A stretch of 60,245 nucleotides of DNA from Aureimonas flava (GCF_003583935.1 NZ_QYRN01000014.1:1-60245), one strand, 5' to 3'. Shown: positions 17,132 through 25,427, numbered from the stretch's first letter. The notes: generated by a model not told the origin, from the letters alone. Numbers and translations are program-made.

Positions 17132-18409
17132 TCAGGCTCCCTTGGCGTCCGCTCCGCCGAACGCTTCGAGCGAGGCGGCGAGTTCGGGATGGTCGGCGGC
17201 ATGGGCGGCGAGGTCGATGCCCGCGACCGCCGCCTCCCAGGCCTGCCGAACGGCGCGCACGCCGGCCGCCGGCCCCATCGGATGGCTGACCACCCCGCCG
17301 CCGCACAGGTACAGGAGGTCGGTGGATCGCACGGCGGCATAGGTCGCGGGCGCCTGTCCGCCCCATTGGCCGGAGCCGACCACCGGCAGGGGGCGGTCGT
17401 CCGGGCGGAACAGCGGCCGGCGCAAGGCGTGGTAGGAGCGCAGGAAGGACGCGTCCGGCTCCCAATATTTCGCCGCGATGCCGTTGATCTGGAACTGGTC
17501 GACGCCGAGCAGGCGCCAGAAGGTCTGGTAGACCGAGAAGTCGAGGCCCAGCGAGGGGTGCCGCGTGAGGATGTCCCAGCCGTTGCGGTGGGCGTGCAGC
17601 ACGAGGCCGGACCGGCGGCGCAGGAAGGCCATGGCGCCCATGCCGATCGAGTTGATGTTGACCACCGCCGCGTTGCCGCCCGCCGCCAGCACGAGGTCGT
17701 GGTTGCGCATCATCTCGTCGGGATCGGTGGCGGTGATGCCGAAGGCGACCATCACCTTCTTGCCGGTCCGCTGCTCGTGGTCCAGCACCACGGGCATGAT
17801 CGCCTTCACCCGCTCGGCGAGCGGCGAATAGGCCGGGCTCATCAGCTTCTCGTCGTCCTTGATGAAGTCGACGCCGGCCTCCACCAGCTCGCGCACCATC
17901 GCCGCGCTTTCGGGCGGGCGCAGGCCGAGCGCCGGCTTGACGATCGTGCCGACGATCGGCCGGCCGGACACCCCTGTGAGCCGCTTCGACCCCTCGATGC
18001 CGAACTGCGGGCCGGGCCAGGCCCTGCCGAAGGCGTCCGGCAGGGTCAGTCCGGTGACGCGGATGCCGCTGAAGCCCTTGATCGAGAACGTGCCGCCGAT
18101 GGCGATGGTCATCAGGGCGGCGAGGTCGGTGCCGACCGCCTCCATGGGAAAGGCGATGTCCGCCTCGCCGCAGTTGAACGAGCGGGGCTCGGCAAGGTCG
18201 TCGTGGGTGCGCCCGAAGGCGGGCTCGGCGACCGGCTCCAGCATGCGCACGTCGACGACGCGGGCGGCCACGCGCGCCTTGAGCTCCGGCGTCTCGCCGG
18301 GAAGCGGCACGAAGGTTCCGGTGGACTGATCGCTGGCGATCTTGCGGGCGAGCCCCTCGACGCTGCCCGGCGTCTCGATCCGATAGGTCAGGACGATGTC
18401 GTCGCTCAT
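17132..18409 (-). CDS. RuBisCO-like protein, probable 3-oxo-isoapionate-4-phosphate decarboxylase or transcarboxylase/hydrolase
   Basis: A 425-residue RuBisCO-superfamily protein. The metal-site motif is intact: DFIKDDEKL carries Lys184 (carbamylated in RuBisCO), Asp186 and Glu187. Also kept are Lys158 (TIVKPALGL), His272-His274-Arg275 (LHAHR), a loop-6-like Lys314 (IAAKYWEP), Ser346-Gly347 and the GGG phosphate loop at 370-372. The RuBisCO residues equivalent to Lys177 and His327 appear replaced, so carbon fixation is not expected. Co-occurrence with oiaK and apnO points to apiose catabolism. There OiaX decarboxylates 3-oxo-isoapionate 4-phosphate and OiaT cleaves it to 3-phosphoglycerate and glycolate; which applies here is unresolved. 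First gene of its operon. Confidence 0.86.
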   Translation of the reverse strand: MSDDIVLTYRIETPGSVEGLARKIASDQSTGTFVPLPGETPELKARVAARVVDVRMLEPVAEPAFGRTHDDLAEPRSFNCGEADIAFPMEAVGTDLAALMTIAIGGTFSIKGFSGIRVTGLTLPDAFGRAWPGPQFGIEGSKRLTGVSGRPIVGTIVKPALGLRPPESAAMVRELVEAGVDFIKDDEKLMSPAYSPLAERVKAIMPVVLDHEQRTGKKVMVAFGITATDPDEMMRNHDLVLAAGGNAAVVNINSIGMGAMAFLRRRSGLVLHAHRNGWDILTRHPSLGLDFSVYQTFWRLLGVDQFQINGIAAKYWEPDASFLRSYHALRRPLFRPDDRPLPVVGSGQWGGQAPATYAAVRSTDLLYLCGGGVVSHPMGPAAGVRAVRQAWEAAVAGIDLAAHAADHPELAASLEAFGGADAKGA

Positions 18410-18458
18410 GGGGGAGATGTCCTGCGAAGGCTGGAGAGAAGACGCGGGCGCCCGGCGT

Positions 18459-18481
18459 CTGGTATCGTCGCCATACCAGTT
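18459..18481. promoter_or_regulatory. Inverted-repeat operator between the RuBisCO-like gene and gntR
   Basis: A perfect 7-bp inverted repeat, CTGGTAT-N7-ATACCAG (18459-18479), lies between the divergent RuBisCO-like gene and the GntR gene. Read on the minus strand with flanking bases it contains AACTGGTATG, found again in front of apnO. The GGT...ACC symmetry fits GntR/FCD operators. It lies 50-72 bp from the RuBisCO-like start and 52-74 bp from gntR, so one repressor could control both directions. Confidence 0.6.
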
Positions 18482-18532
18482 CGGACGCGTCGGTTCCCCG
18501 ACGCGCGCCGTTCGCCAGCGGGAACGTCAGCC

Positions 18533-19246
18533 ATGGTGCAGCCGAGCGAGCCGATCGTCCGCCGCAAGCTCTCGACCGAGGTGTACGAGCGCCTCAAGGC
18601 GATGATCACCACGGGCGAGCTGCGGCCGGGCGACCAGATGCCCTCCGAGCGCGAGCTGATGGAGCGTTTCGGCGTCGGGCGGCCGGCGATCCGAGAGGCG
18701 ATGCAGGCGCTGGGCGGCATGGGGCTGCTCGCCATCTCGCACGGCGAGCGGGCCCGGGTGCTGAGCCTGACGCCCCGCTCGCTCTTCGGCCAGGTCGACC
18801 GGGCGGCCGAGATCATGCTCACCACCTCGCCCGGCGCCTTGGACCACCTCAAGGAGGCCCGCATCTTCTTCGAGCGGGGCATCGTGCGCCAGGCGGCCGA
18901 GCGGGCCGGGCCGGCCGACGTCGCGGCGCTCGGCGCGCTTCTGGCCGAGCAGCGTGCCGCGCTCGGCGACCCCGACCGCTTCATCCGCACCGACATGCGC
19001 TTCCACGCCCGCATCGCGGCGGTGCCGGGCAACCCGATCTTCGAGGCGGTGGCCGAATCCATGCTCGGCTGGCTGCGGCAGTACCACAACGAGCTGCTGA
19101 TCTGGAGCGGCAAGGAGAACGTCACGCTCCTGGAGCACGAGGAGATCCTCCAGTGCATCGCCGACCGCGATCCCGCTGCGGCGGAAGCGTCGATGGTGCG
19201 CCACCTGGAGCGCTCGCGCGAGCTCTACCGGCATCAGGGCGCCTGA
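18533..19246 (+). CDS. GntR family regulator, FadR/FCD subfamily (probable repressor of the apiose locus)
   Basis: A 237-residue regulator. The winged-helix domain (LSTEVYERLKAMITTGELRP, MPSERELMERFGVGRPAIRE) is followed by a helical FCD effector domain whose Asp and His metal or ligand positions are visible (TDMRFHARIA, EHEEILQCIA, MVRHLERS). It is divergent from the RuBisCO-like gene and converges on apnL, overlapping its end by 13 bp, so it sits between the two catabolic operons. Control of those operons, with a pathway acid as inducer, is inferred from location and from the shared CTGGTAT repeats. The ATG at 18533 gives a normal family N-terminus. Confidence 0.9.
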   Translation: MVQPSEPIVRRKLSTEVYERLKAMITTGELRPGDQMPSERELMERFGVGRPAIREAMQALGGMGLLAISHGERARVLSLTPRSLFGQVDRAAEIMLTTSPGALDHLKEARIFFERGIVRQAAERAGPADVAALGALLAEQRAALGDPDRFIRTDMRFHARIAAVPGNPIFEAVAESMLGWLRQYHNELLIWSGKENVTLLEHEEILQCIADRDPAAAEASMVRHLERSRELYRHQGA

Positions 19247-21165
19247 GGCGCGACGATCCGCGCCACCGCATGGGGCGGCAGCCGGAGCCGCTCGCCCGCC
19301 GGCCGCTCGGGCGGCAGGTTGCCGCCGGACGCCGCGTCGAAGGCCGCCTCGTCCAGAAGCGAGACGGTAGCGCCCGGTCCGACGCCTTCCACGGTCGCCT
19401 CCTGCGGCTCGGGCGTCAGGTTGGCGAGCCAGAGCTCCAGCCGCCCGTCGGCGCGCCGCACCGCGAACCCGTCCACCGCGCCCGGCCGCGCGGAGCGGAG
19501 CTCCAGGCGCCGGGCGCCGCCGAGCGCCGCCAGGCCCTTGGCCACGTGATAGGCCGGCGCCGTGCGCCCCTCGGCCGGCAGCAGGCCGCGCGGGCCGGCA
19601 AGGCTTGCGCCCGTCCAGGCCTCGACGCCCGAGCCCGCCAGCCGCGCGGCATAGCCCACGAGGAAGGCCGCGCCGAACAGGCCGCGCGCGCGCGGATCGT
19701 CGTGCGCCATGGGAACGCGCCGGCCGTCCGGGTTCGGCATGGTGCGCGAGCCGTAGGGGTTCTGCCGCATGCCGATCGTGGTGGGCCCGAGACGGTAAGG
19801 CTTGGCGCCCACGAAGGCGCGGGTGGAGCGCGTGATGAAGGGGATCGCCTCCAGCGTCTGCATCACCGACAGGTCGTCCGCCGCGTGGACGATGGGATTG
19901 GTGGCATGGGTGACGAAGTCGAGCCCGTCCAGCGGCACGCGCTTGCGGTTCAGCTCGGTGAAGTAGCTGAGCATGCCGCCGCCGAGCCGGGCGCGCGGAA
20001 AGGCTGCGCGCGCGGCGCGATAGACCTCCTCCAGCGGCGGACAGGCCGGCCAGGCGCTGCCCGGCGGGGTGGACCGGCGATCCGCGGCCGGGCCGACCAC
20101 CACGGTCTGTGGCGCGAGGCCCGAGGCCCGCACGAGGTGTGCCGCGCGCCCCGCCTCGTCGGCCGGCGCGTCCCGGTCGGGCAGAACGAGCTCCAGCGCG
20201 CGCTCGGCCTCCGGCAGCAGGGCGGCGACGCGCGCGAACGCGGCGAGCGCCGCCTCGCCGTGTCCGGCGAGCGGATCGAAATGGAACAGGAGGAAGGCCG
20301 GCGCGAGGTCGCGCAGGCGATCCGGCCGCGCCAGCGCCGCCTCGGTCTCCTCCGGCGCGACGGCGAGGCCGAAGCGCGGCATCGGGTCGGGCAGGGGCGC
20401 ACCGATGCGCAGCGCCACGGGGCCGTCCGCCCCGTCTGCGCGTCCGGTCGCGCGCGTCTTGGGCGGGGCGCCCTCCACCGTCAGCCTCACCGACTGTCGA
20501 TCCGGGGTGCCGGCTTCCATCCGGTAGGGCCAGGGGCGCGCCAGGGGGCGCACATAGGTCTTGAAGGACGCGTCGGACCAGGCGCGCTGGTCCTCCATCT
20601 CGAAGGCGTCGCCCTCCATGCGGCAGGTGGCGCGCAGGCCCGGCGCCGGCTCGTGGGCCAGCGCGCGGATGTCCTGGAAGGGCTGCCAGGGCTCGATCAG
20701 GTCGGGAAAGCGCGCGTCCTCCACGCGCCCGTCCGTGTGCTCGACGCGCAGCGGCGTGCCGGCGACGCCCCGGATCGGATGCAGGACGCAGAAGCCGCAG
20801 CGGTTGGTCTCGAACGCCCGGTCGGGCCGGGCCTCGACGGCGAAGGCGAGCGTGCCGTCCGCCGTGCCCTCGATCAGGGCGCTATAGGCCAGCCGCGCCC
20901 CGTCCGGCGCCTCGATCTCGGCCCGGTAGCGGACGCGGAACCGCTCGTCGTCCTCCTCGACCTGCAAGTCCCGGATCGGCGGGTCGCAGGTGCCCCAGTC
21001 GCGGTCGCGCACCACGTAGGCCACGGCGCGCAGGATCTCGACGCCGGCGAAGGCGACGGTGCGCAGGTTGCCCGACACGAGGTCCGCTTCCAGGCGCCCC
21101 GCCCGCAGGCGGCGCGAGGCGGCCGGTTCCTCTCGCGTGCCGAAGAGCTTCAGCGCGTCGGCCAC
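19234..21165 (-). CDS. apnL: D-apionate lactonase
   Basis: A 643-residue protein, last gene of the apnO-apsD-apnL operon. It resembles ApnL in length and position: an N-terminal beta-rich domain (GNLRTVAFAGVEILRAVAYV, RDRDWGTC, ETNRCGFCVLHPI, FQDIRALAH), then a barrel-like part (GGGMLSYFTELNR, DGLDFVTHATNPIVHA, GPTTIGMRQNPYG). ApnL opens D-apionolactone to D-apionate. The GTG at 21165 was chosen because it follows the apsD stop by 2 bp with GAGG upstream; no ATG is available near the family N-terminus. The identification relies partly on context. Its 3' end overlaps the convergent gntR gene by 13 bp. Confidence 0.8.
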   Translation of the reverse strand: MADALKLFGTREEPAASRRLRAGRLEADLVSGNLRTVAFAGVEILRAVAYVVRDRDWGTCDPPIRDLQVEEDDERFRVRYRAEIEAPDGARLAYSALIEGTADGTLAFAVEARPDRAFETNRCGFCVLHPIRGVAGTPLRVEHTDGRVEDARFPDLIEPWQPFQDIRALAHEPAPGLRATCRMEGDAFEMEDQRAWSDASFKTYVRPLARPWPYRMEAGTPDRQSVRLTVEGAPPKTRATGRADGADGPVALRIGAPLPDPMPRFGLAVAPEETEAALARPDRLRDLAPAFLLFHFDPLAGHGEAALAAFARVAALLPEAERALELVLPDRDAPADEAGRAAHLVRASGLAPQTVVVGPAADRRSTPPGSAWPACPPLEEVYRAARAAFPRARLGGGMLSYFTELNRKRVPLDGLDFVTHATNPIVHAADDLSVMQTLEAIPFITRSTRAFVGAKPYRLGPTTIGMRQNPYGSRTMPNPDGRRVPMAHDDPRARGLFGAAFLVGYAARLAGSGVEAWTGASLAGPRGLLPAEGRTAPAYHVAKGLAALGGARRLELRSARPGAVDGFAVRRADGRLELWLANLTPEPQEATVEGVGPGATVSLLDEAAFDAASGGNLPPERPAGERLRLPPHAVARIVAPQAP

Positions 21166-21167
21166 GA

Positions 21168-22196
21168 TCAGACCTCGCGCGGGTCGAGGCTCGACCCGGC
21201 GGCGGCGCTCAGATAGGCCGCCTCCACCAGGGCGAGCGTCTTGAGGTTGTCGCGGCCCGACGTGTCGGGCTCGGTTCCCGCGCGCAGCGCCTGCGCCCAA
21301 TGCGCCTGGATCAGCGCGACGCTCTCCTGGATGTTGTGCCAGGGGCGCGAGGCCCAGGGCAGGAGCGGCGGCGAGACGTCCTCGTGCCGCGTGCCGTCCG
21401 GTCCCGTCACGGTCAGCCGGTAGCCTTCGTCGAGGCGGATCGTTCCCTCGGACCCGTCGATCTCGATCAAGGTCTGCGGGAACCGCTCGGTCTCCAGCCG
21501 GGTGGCGTAGGAGCAGTCCACCACGCTGGCGAAACCCGCCTCGTGGTCCAGGAGCATGGTGGCGACGTCCTCGCCCCGGATGCGCGGGTTGACGCGCCGG
21601 GTGCGGGCCGTGATCCGCGTGACGTCGCCGAACAGGAAGCGGGCGATGTCGAGCGCGTGGATGCCGAGGTCCTCGACGATGAACCGCTCGCCCTCGGCGA
21701 GATAGGGCTGGCCGGCATAGACGTCGTAGGCGGAGCGGAAGGACACGCGCCCGAAGAAGGGGGCACCGATCTCGCCAGAGGCGAGGCACCGGCGCACCGC
21801 CCGGATCGGCGACTGCCAGCGGAAGTTCTCGTGGACCATCAGCGGCACGCCCGCCCGCTCGCAGGCCTCCACCATGGCGCGCGCGTCGTCCATCGTCGGT
21901 GCGAAGGGCTTCTGGCAGATCGCGGGGATCGCCAGCGAGGCCGCCAGCTCGACCAGCGCGCGGTGGCTGGGGGCGGTGGTGGCGATGTCCACGAAGTCCG
22001 GCCGCACCTCCCGGAGCATGGCGGCGGCGTCCGTGAAGCGCGCGGCGACGGCGAAGCTCTCGCCCATGTCGTCGAGCCGCGCCGCGTCGCGGTCGCACAG
22101 GGCGACGATGGAGACGCCCGGAATGCCCGCCCAGGCATGCATCTGGTTGCGGGCGAAGAAGCCGCAGCCGATCAGGGCGCCGCGTAGCTCGCGCAT
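21168..22196 (-). CDS. apsD: D-apiose dehydrogenase (Gfo/Idh/MocA family)
   Basis: A 342-residue oxidoreductase. The N-terminal Rossmann fold begins MRELRGALIGCGFFARNQMH. The Gfo/Idh/MocA catalytic lysine is Lys96 in ICQKPFAP, and Asp176/His180 lie in VEDLGIHALDI. In the apiose pathway ApsD oxidises D-apiose to D-apionolactone with NAD+. The substrate is inferred from the neighbours, since this superfamily is broad. It lies 13 bp after apnO and 2 bp before apnL, so the three are translated from one message. Confidence 0.83.
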   Translation of the reverse strand: MRELRGALIGCGFFARNQMHAWAGIPGVSIVALCDRDAARLDDMGESFAVAARFTDAAAMLREVRPDFVDIATTAPSHRALVELAASLAIPAICQKPFAPTMDDARAMVEACERAGVPLMVHENFRWQSPIRAVRRCLASGEIGAPFFGRVSFRSAYDVYAGQPYLAEGERFIVEDLGIHALDIARFLFGDVTRITARTRRVNPRIRGEDVATMLLDHEAGFASVVDCSYATRLETERFPQTLIEIDGSEGTIRLDEGYRLTVTGPDGTRHEDVSPPLLPWASRPWHNIQESVALIQAHWAQALRAGTEPDTSGRDNLKTLALVEAAYLSAAAGSSLDPREV

Positions 22197-22209
22197 CTCG
22201 GCCCCCGCG

Positions 22210-23037
22210 TCAGGTGATGCGGCGGATGGAGGCCATCAGCTCGTCCGGCTCGAAGATGCGCTTCCAGTCGTCGCGCATCAGCGCCGGCTTGCCGAACTCG
22301 ATGGCCTTGTTGCACGCGTCCGAGAACACGCCGGGCGTCTCCTCGAAGATCACGGCGCCGAGGACGTTCATGTGGCCGAGCAGGAAGTCGCGCGCCGCCT
22401 CCCGCGGCACCCCCCGCGCCACGACCTCCTCCATCGCCTCGCGCATCACCACCAGGAGGCTCGCCGTCACCGTCTCCGAAAGGCCCGGCTCGAGCAGCGC
22501 CATCTGCTCCACCGTGATGCGGTGCGAGCGCATCACCGGCGCCCAGATCGCCCGCGCGATCTCCTCGCCCAGCGCGTAGTGCGCCTCCGGCCCTTGCATC
22601 AGGGCGGAGACGATGTGCTGCTTGGCGGCGACGCCGCCGAAGAAGTCGCGCTTGGCGGCAGGCTCGGTCTCGTCGTTGAAGATCGGCGGATGGCAGGGGT
22701 GGGTGACGAAGTAGGTGAGGTCTTCGCGCGCGGGCAGATGGCCGGCGAAGGGCGCGGCGGCGTCGAGGATCATCACCATCGTGCCCGGCCGCAGGCGCGC
22801 CTCGATGCCGGACAGGACCCGGCCGATCAGGGTGTCGGGCACGGCGAGGACGACCACTGCGGCGCCGTCCAGCGCGGCGTCCTCGTCCAGGCAGTCGACG
22901 CCGAGCTGCGCCTTCAGGCGCTCGCGGCCCGGCTCGGACCGCTCCACGTGGCGCACGTCGAAGCGCGACCCCTTGAGATTGCCGGCGAGGCGGGTGCCCA
23001 TCTTTCCGCCGGCCCCGAACAGGGCGATCGATGTCAT
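22210..23037 (-). CDS. apnO: D-apionate oxidoisomerase
   Basis: A 275-residue NAD-binding protein starting MTSIALFGAGGKMGTRLA, with a Rossmann glycine motif at residues 8-14. It has an all-helical C-terminal domain like 6-phosphogluconate dehydrogenase/ketol-acid reductoisomerase relatives (VTHPCHPPIFNDE, RSHRITVEQMALLEPGLSET). ApnO oxidises and rearranges D-apionate to 3-oxo-isoapionate. Recognition combines fold, length and synteny with apsD, apnL, a DUF1537 kinase and a RuBisCO-like protein. The ATG at 23037 has AAGGA at good distance. First gene of its operon; the operator candidate is 57 bp upstream. Confidence 0.83.
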   Translation of the reverse strand: MTSIALFGAGGKMGTRLAGNLKGSRFDVRHVERSEPGRERLKAQLGVDCLDEDAALDGAAVVVLAVPDTLIGRVLSGIEARLRPGTMVMILDAAAPFAGHLPAREDLTYFVTHPCHPPIFNDETEPAAKRDFFGGVAAKQHIVSALMQGPEAHYALGEEIARAIWAPVMRSHRITVEQMALLEPGLSETVTASLLVVMREAMEEVVARGVPREAARDFLLGHMNVLGAVIFEETPGVFSDACNKAIEFGKPALMRDDWKRIFEPDELMASIRRIT

Positions 23038-23093
23038 GGAGAATCCTTCGCGACTGGAGCCTCCATGGCGTCGCACGATCACGGCATCTCGTC

Positions 23094-23114
23094 AACTGGT
23101 ATGACGAGTACCCG
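23094..23114. promoter_or_regulatory. Operator-like imperfect inverted repeat upstream of apnO
   Basis: AACTGGTATG followed by ACGAGTACCCG forms an imperfect inverted repeat (GGTA-N7-TACC) in the 82-bp gap between the dodecin stop and the apnO start. The first ten bases are identical to those in the repeat upstream of the RuBisCO-like gene (18472-18481, minus strand), suggesting one regulator for both operons. Confidence 0.5.
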
Positions 23115-23119
23115 TCCGG

Positions 23120-23332
23120 TCAGGGCTGGTCGAGCGTGAAGCCGATCCGCAGACTGACCTGGTAGTGTGCCACCCGGCCGCCCTCGACATGGCCGCGCGT
23201 CTCGGTGACCTCGAACCAGCGGATGTTGCGCAGCGTGGCGGCGGCGTCGGCCAGGGCGTTCTCGATCGCCTTCTCGATCGAGTCGGGCGAGGAGCCGACG
23301 ATCTCGATGATCTTGTAGGTGTGCTCGGACAT
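23120..23332 (-). CDS. Dodecin family flavin-binding protein
   Basis: A 70-residue protein beginning [20 protein letters not shown] with [20 protein letters not shown], the full dodecin pattern. The Trp in the RWFEV strand stacks on flavin in the dodecamer. Dodecins store or buffer riboflavin, FMN or FAD (CoA in some) in the cytosol. The gene is complete and single-domain. It is upstream of apnO on the same strand, but the operator-like repeat in the gap suggests apnO has its own promoter. Confidence 0.95.
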   Translation of the reverse strand: MSEHTYKIIEIVGSSPDSIEKAIENALADAAATLRNIRWFEVTETRGHVEGGRVAHYQVSLRIGFTLDQP

Positions 23333-23425
23333 GGGGACGCGCTCCGGGTTGCTCGCCGGTCGACCCGCTCGGCGACCGTCCCCTGTCGTTCTAGCGGCCC
23401 GGGGGCGGGCGCACAGGGCGGCGCC

Positions 23426-24070
23426 TCACTGGCTGACCCAGAGAATGCGCGCGATCCACTCGATCTCGGCCAGCGGGAACTGCCGGTCCGGGAAGTCCGG
23501 GTTGACGGAGGCGAGCTCGATCGTGCGGGCCGTCTGGCGCTGGAGCACCTTGACCATGACCTCGCCCTCCTTGGTGCGCACCACGACGCGGTCGCCCCGT
23601 CGCACGGGCGCGCCGGGCTTCACCACCACCACGTCGCCGTCGCGATAGAGCGGCATCATGGACTGGCCGGAAACCTCCAGCGCGTAGAGCGAATCGTCGG
23701 CGCCCGGCAGCTCGACCTCCTCCCAGCCCTGGCCGGCGGGAAAGCCGGCATCGTCGAAATAGCCGCCGGCGCCGGCCTCGGCGCTGCCGAGCAGCGGCAC
23801 CGAGGTGCGGGGCGCCGGCACCGGGCGCAGCGAGTGCAGCGGTTCGTCGGGCGCGGCGAAGAAGGCTTCCGAACTCGTGCCCGTCGCCTCCAGCACCTTG
23901 GCGATCGATTCCGTGGAGGGCCAGCGCGGGCGCCCGTCCGAGGCCATGCGCTTGGACTTGTTGAACGTCGTCGGGTCGAGGCCCGCCCGGCGCGCGAGGC
24001 CCGAGGGCGACATCTTCAGCCGGGCGGCGAGGCCGTCGATCGCGGCCCAGATCCTGTCGTGCGACAGCAT
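23426..24070 (-). CDS. HTH transcriptional regulator with S24 (LexA/CI-like) peptidase domain
   Basis: A 214-residue protein. The N-terminal XRE-type helix-turn-helix (LKMSPSGLARRAGLDPTTFN) is followed by a linker and a LexA-type C-terminal domain. The serine nucleophile is Ser137 (EVSGQSMMPLYRDGD) and the general-base lysine is Lys174 (GEVMVKVLQR). Possible autocleavage bonds are Ala99-Gly100 or Ala101-Gly102 in SAEAGAGGYF. It is not LexA itself, whose DNA-binding domain is a winged helix. The ATG at 24070 has AGAGG upstream. A perfect palindrome overlaps its promoter, pointing to autoregulation. No phage genes adjoin, so it appears to be a chromosomal regulator with unknown targets. Confidence 0.9.
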   Translation of the reverse strand: MLSHDRIWAAIDGLAARLKMSPSGLARRAGLDPTTFNKSKRMASDGRPRWPSTESIAKVLEATGTSSEAFFAAPDEPLHSLRPVPAPRTSVPLLGSAEAGAGGYFDDAGFPAGQGWEEVELPGADDSLYALEVSGQSMMPLYRDGDVVVVKPGAPVRRGDRVVVRTKEGEVMVKVLQRQTARTIELASVNPDFPDRQFPLAEIEWIARILWVSQ

Positions 24071-24114
24071 GCGGCAAACCTCTCGGGTCGAAGGCGCGGG
24101 GCGACGCCGTTGGC

Positions 24115-24147
24115 CGAGGAATATAGTCCTCGACCCATTCTGTCTAA
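24115..24147 (-). promoter_or_regulatory. Promoter and overlapping palindromic operator of the S24 regulator
   Basis: On the minus strand, TTAGAC (24142-24147) and TATATT (24120-24125) are separated by 16 bp. The -10 lies inside the perfect palindrome CGAGGA-N6-TCCTCG (24115-24132). A repressor dimer on the palindrome would block polymerase directly, the expected arrangement for an autoregulated CI/S24-type repressor. Confidence 0.6.
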
Positions 24148-24373
24148 GATGTGACTCGCGTCCTGTCGACAATCGGTGCGCGGATTCGGACTTCGGGGCG
24201 CCGAAAATCCCGTGTTTTCCACCGCTTCGGCGAAAGCCCCGACGACGTTTTTCGCGCGATCTTCCCTCGACAGGGGGGAACCCGAGTCCCAAATGCGGCA
24301 TTTCGATGGATGGATCGTGGCCGCCGCCCGGGCGCCGGTCCGCTCGCGCCCCGCGTCGCGTGGAAGGGTCAGG

Positions 24374-25402
24374 ATGAGTACGGTCGGCTTCCGCTTCGCC
24401 CCCAACACCACCGAGGAAACCCGCATGCGCGCCAGCGAGCCGGGGCGCGGGCGCGACGCGACGGGGCCGCTCGGCATTCCGTTGCGCGGCTGGAAGGACA
24501 TCGTCTGGCGGCTCTACTACTCGTTCTTCGAGGACCGCGTCATGCTGATCGCGGCCGGCGCCACGTTCTACCTGCTGCTGGCGCTGTTTCCCGCCTTCGC
24601 GGTGTTCGTATCGTTCTACGGCATCGTCGCCAACCCGACCACGATCGCCGACCACATCGCCTTCATCGGCCGCTTCCTGCCGCAGGCCGGGACCGACATC
24701 CTCACCTCGCAGCTCGAACAGCTCGTCTCTCGCGATCCCGCCTCGCTGTCGGCGAGCTTCGTGACCAGCCTCCTGTTCTCGCTGTGGAGCGCCAACAACG
24801 GCATCAAGACACTGTTCGAGGCGATGAACGTCGCCTATGGCGAGCACGAGCAGCGCTCGTTCCTGAAGCTCAACGCGGTCGCCTTCTGCTTCACGATCGG
24901 CGCCTTCTTCATCGCCACCGTGCTGTTCGTCTCGGTGGGCGTGGTGCCGGCCGTGATGGCGATCGTGGGCGCCCAGAGCTATACGGACGGGCTCATCGCA
25001 GCCGCGCGCTGGCCGGTGGTCTTCGTGCTGATCGTCGGCGCCATCAGCATGGTCTACCGCTACGGTCCGAGCCGCAACCGGGCGCGCTGGTCGTGGGTGC
25101 TGTTCGGCGCGATCCTGACCGCCAGCGTCTGGCTCGCCGCCTCGATCGGCTTCTCCTGGTACCTGCGCTCCTTCGCCAACTACAGCGTGACCTACGGCTC
25201 GCTGGGGGCCGTGATCGGCTTCATGATGTGGGTGTGGATCTCGTCCATCATCTTCATCGTCGGCGCCGAGGTGAACGCCGAGATGGAGCACCAGACGGCG
25301 ATGGACACGACGGACGAGCCGGACAAGCCGCTCGGCGAGCGCGGCGCGCGCGTCGCCGACACGATCGGCCGCTCGCTCTGGCGCGAGAAGCGCGAGGGCT
25401 GA
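24374..25402 (+). CDS. YihY/BrkB family inner-membrane protein
   Basis: A 342-residue membrane protein with about six hydrophobic segments: AAGATFYLLLALFPAFAVFV, FVTSLLFSLWSANNGIKTLF, FCFTIGAFFIATVLFVSVGV, FVLIVGAISMVYRYGP, GAILTASVWLAASIGF and VIGFMMWVWISSIIFIVGAE. The motifs FYLLLALFPAF and GAEVNAEMEHQT are characteristic of YihY/BrkB. Function is not firmly established; family members have been linked to envelope integrity and serum resistance. The ATG at 24374 is preferred, with AAGGG upstream; later in-frame ATGs at 24425 and beyond are possible, because the N-terminal region is not conserved. Confidence 0.88.
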   Translation: MSTVGFRFAPNTTEETRMRASEPGRGRDATGPLGIPLRGWKDIVWRLYYSFFEDRVMLIAAGATFYLLLALFPAFAVFVSFYGIVANPTTIADHIAFIGRFLPQAGTDILTSQLEQLVSRDPASLSASFVTSLLFSLWSANNGIKTLFEAMNVAYGEHEQRSFLKLNAVAFCFTIGAFFIATVLFVSVGVVPAVMAIVGAQSYTDGLIAAARWPVVFVLIVGAISMVYRYGPSRNRARWSWVLFGAILTASVWLAASIGFSWYLRSFANYSVTYGSLGAVIGFMMWVWISSIIFIVGAEVNAEMEHQTAMDTTDEPDKPLGERGARVADTIGRSLWREKREG

Positions 25403-25427
25403 GCGCCCCCGCGCCGTCTCCCGTGGT

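Noticed and set aside
17132-18409. Possibility that the RuBisCO-like gene fixes CO2
   Set aside because: Residues equivalent to RuBisCO Lys177 and His327 appear replaced, there is no small subunit, activase or phosphoribulokinase, and it is embedded with acid-sugar catabolism genes.
23426-24070. S24 repressor as a sign of a prophage
   Set aside because: No integrase, structural, lysis or attachment-site features are present, and the flanks are dodecin and YihY genes with ordinary base composition.
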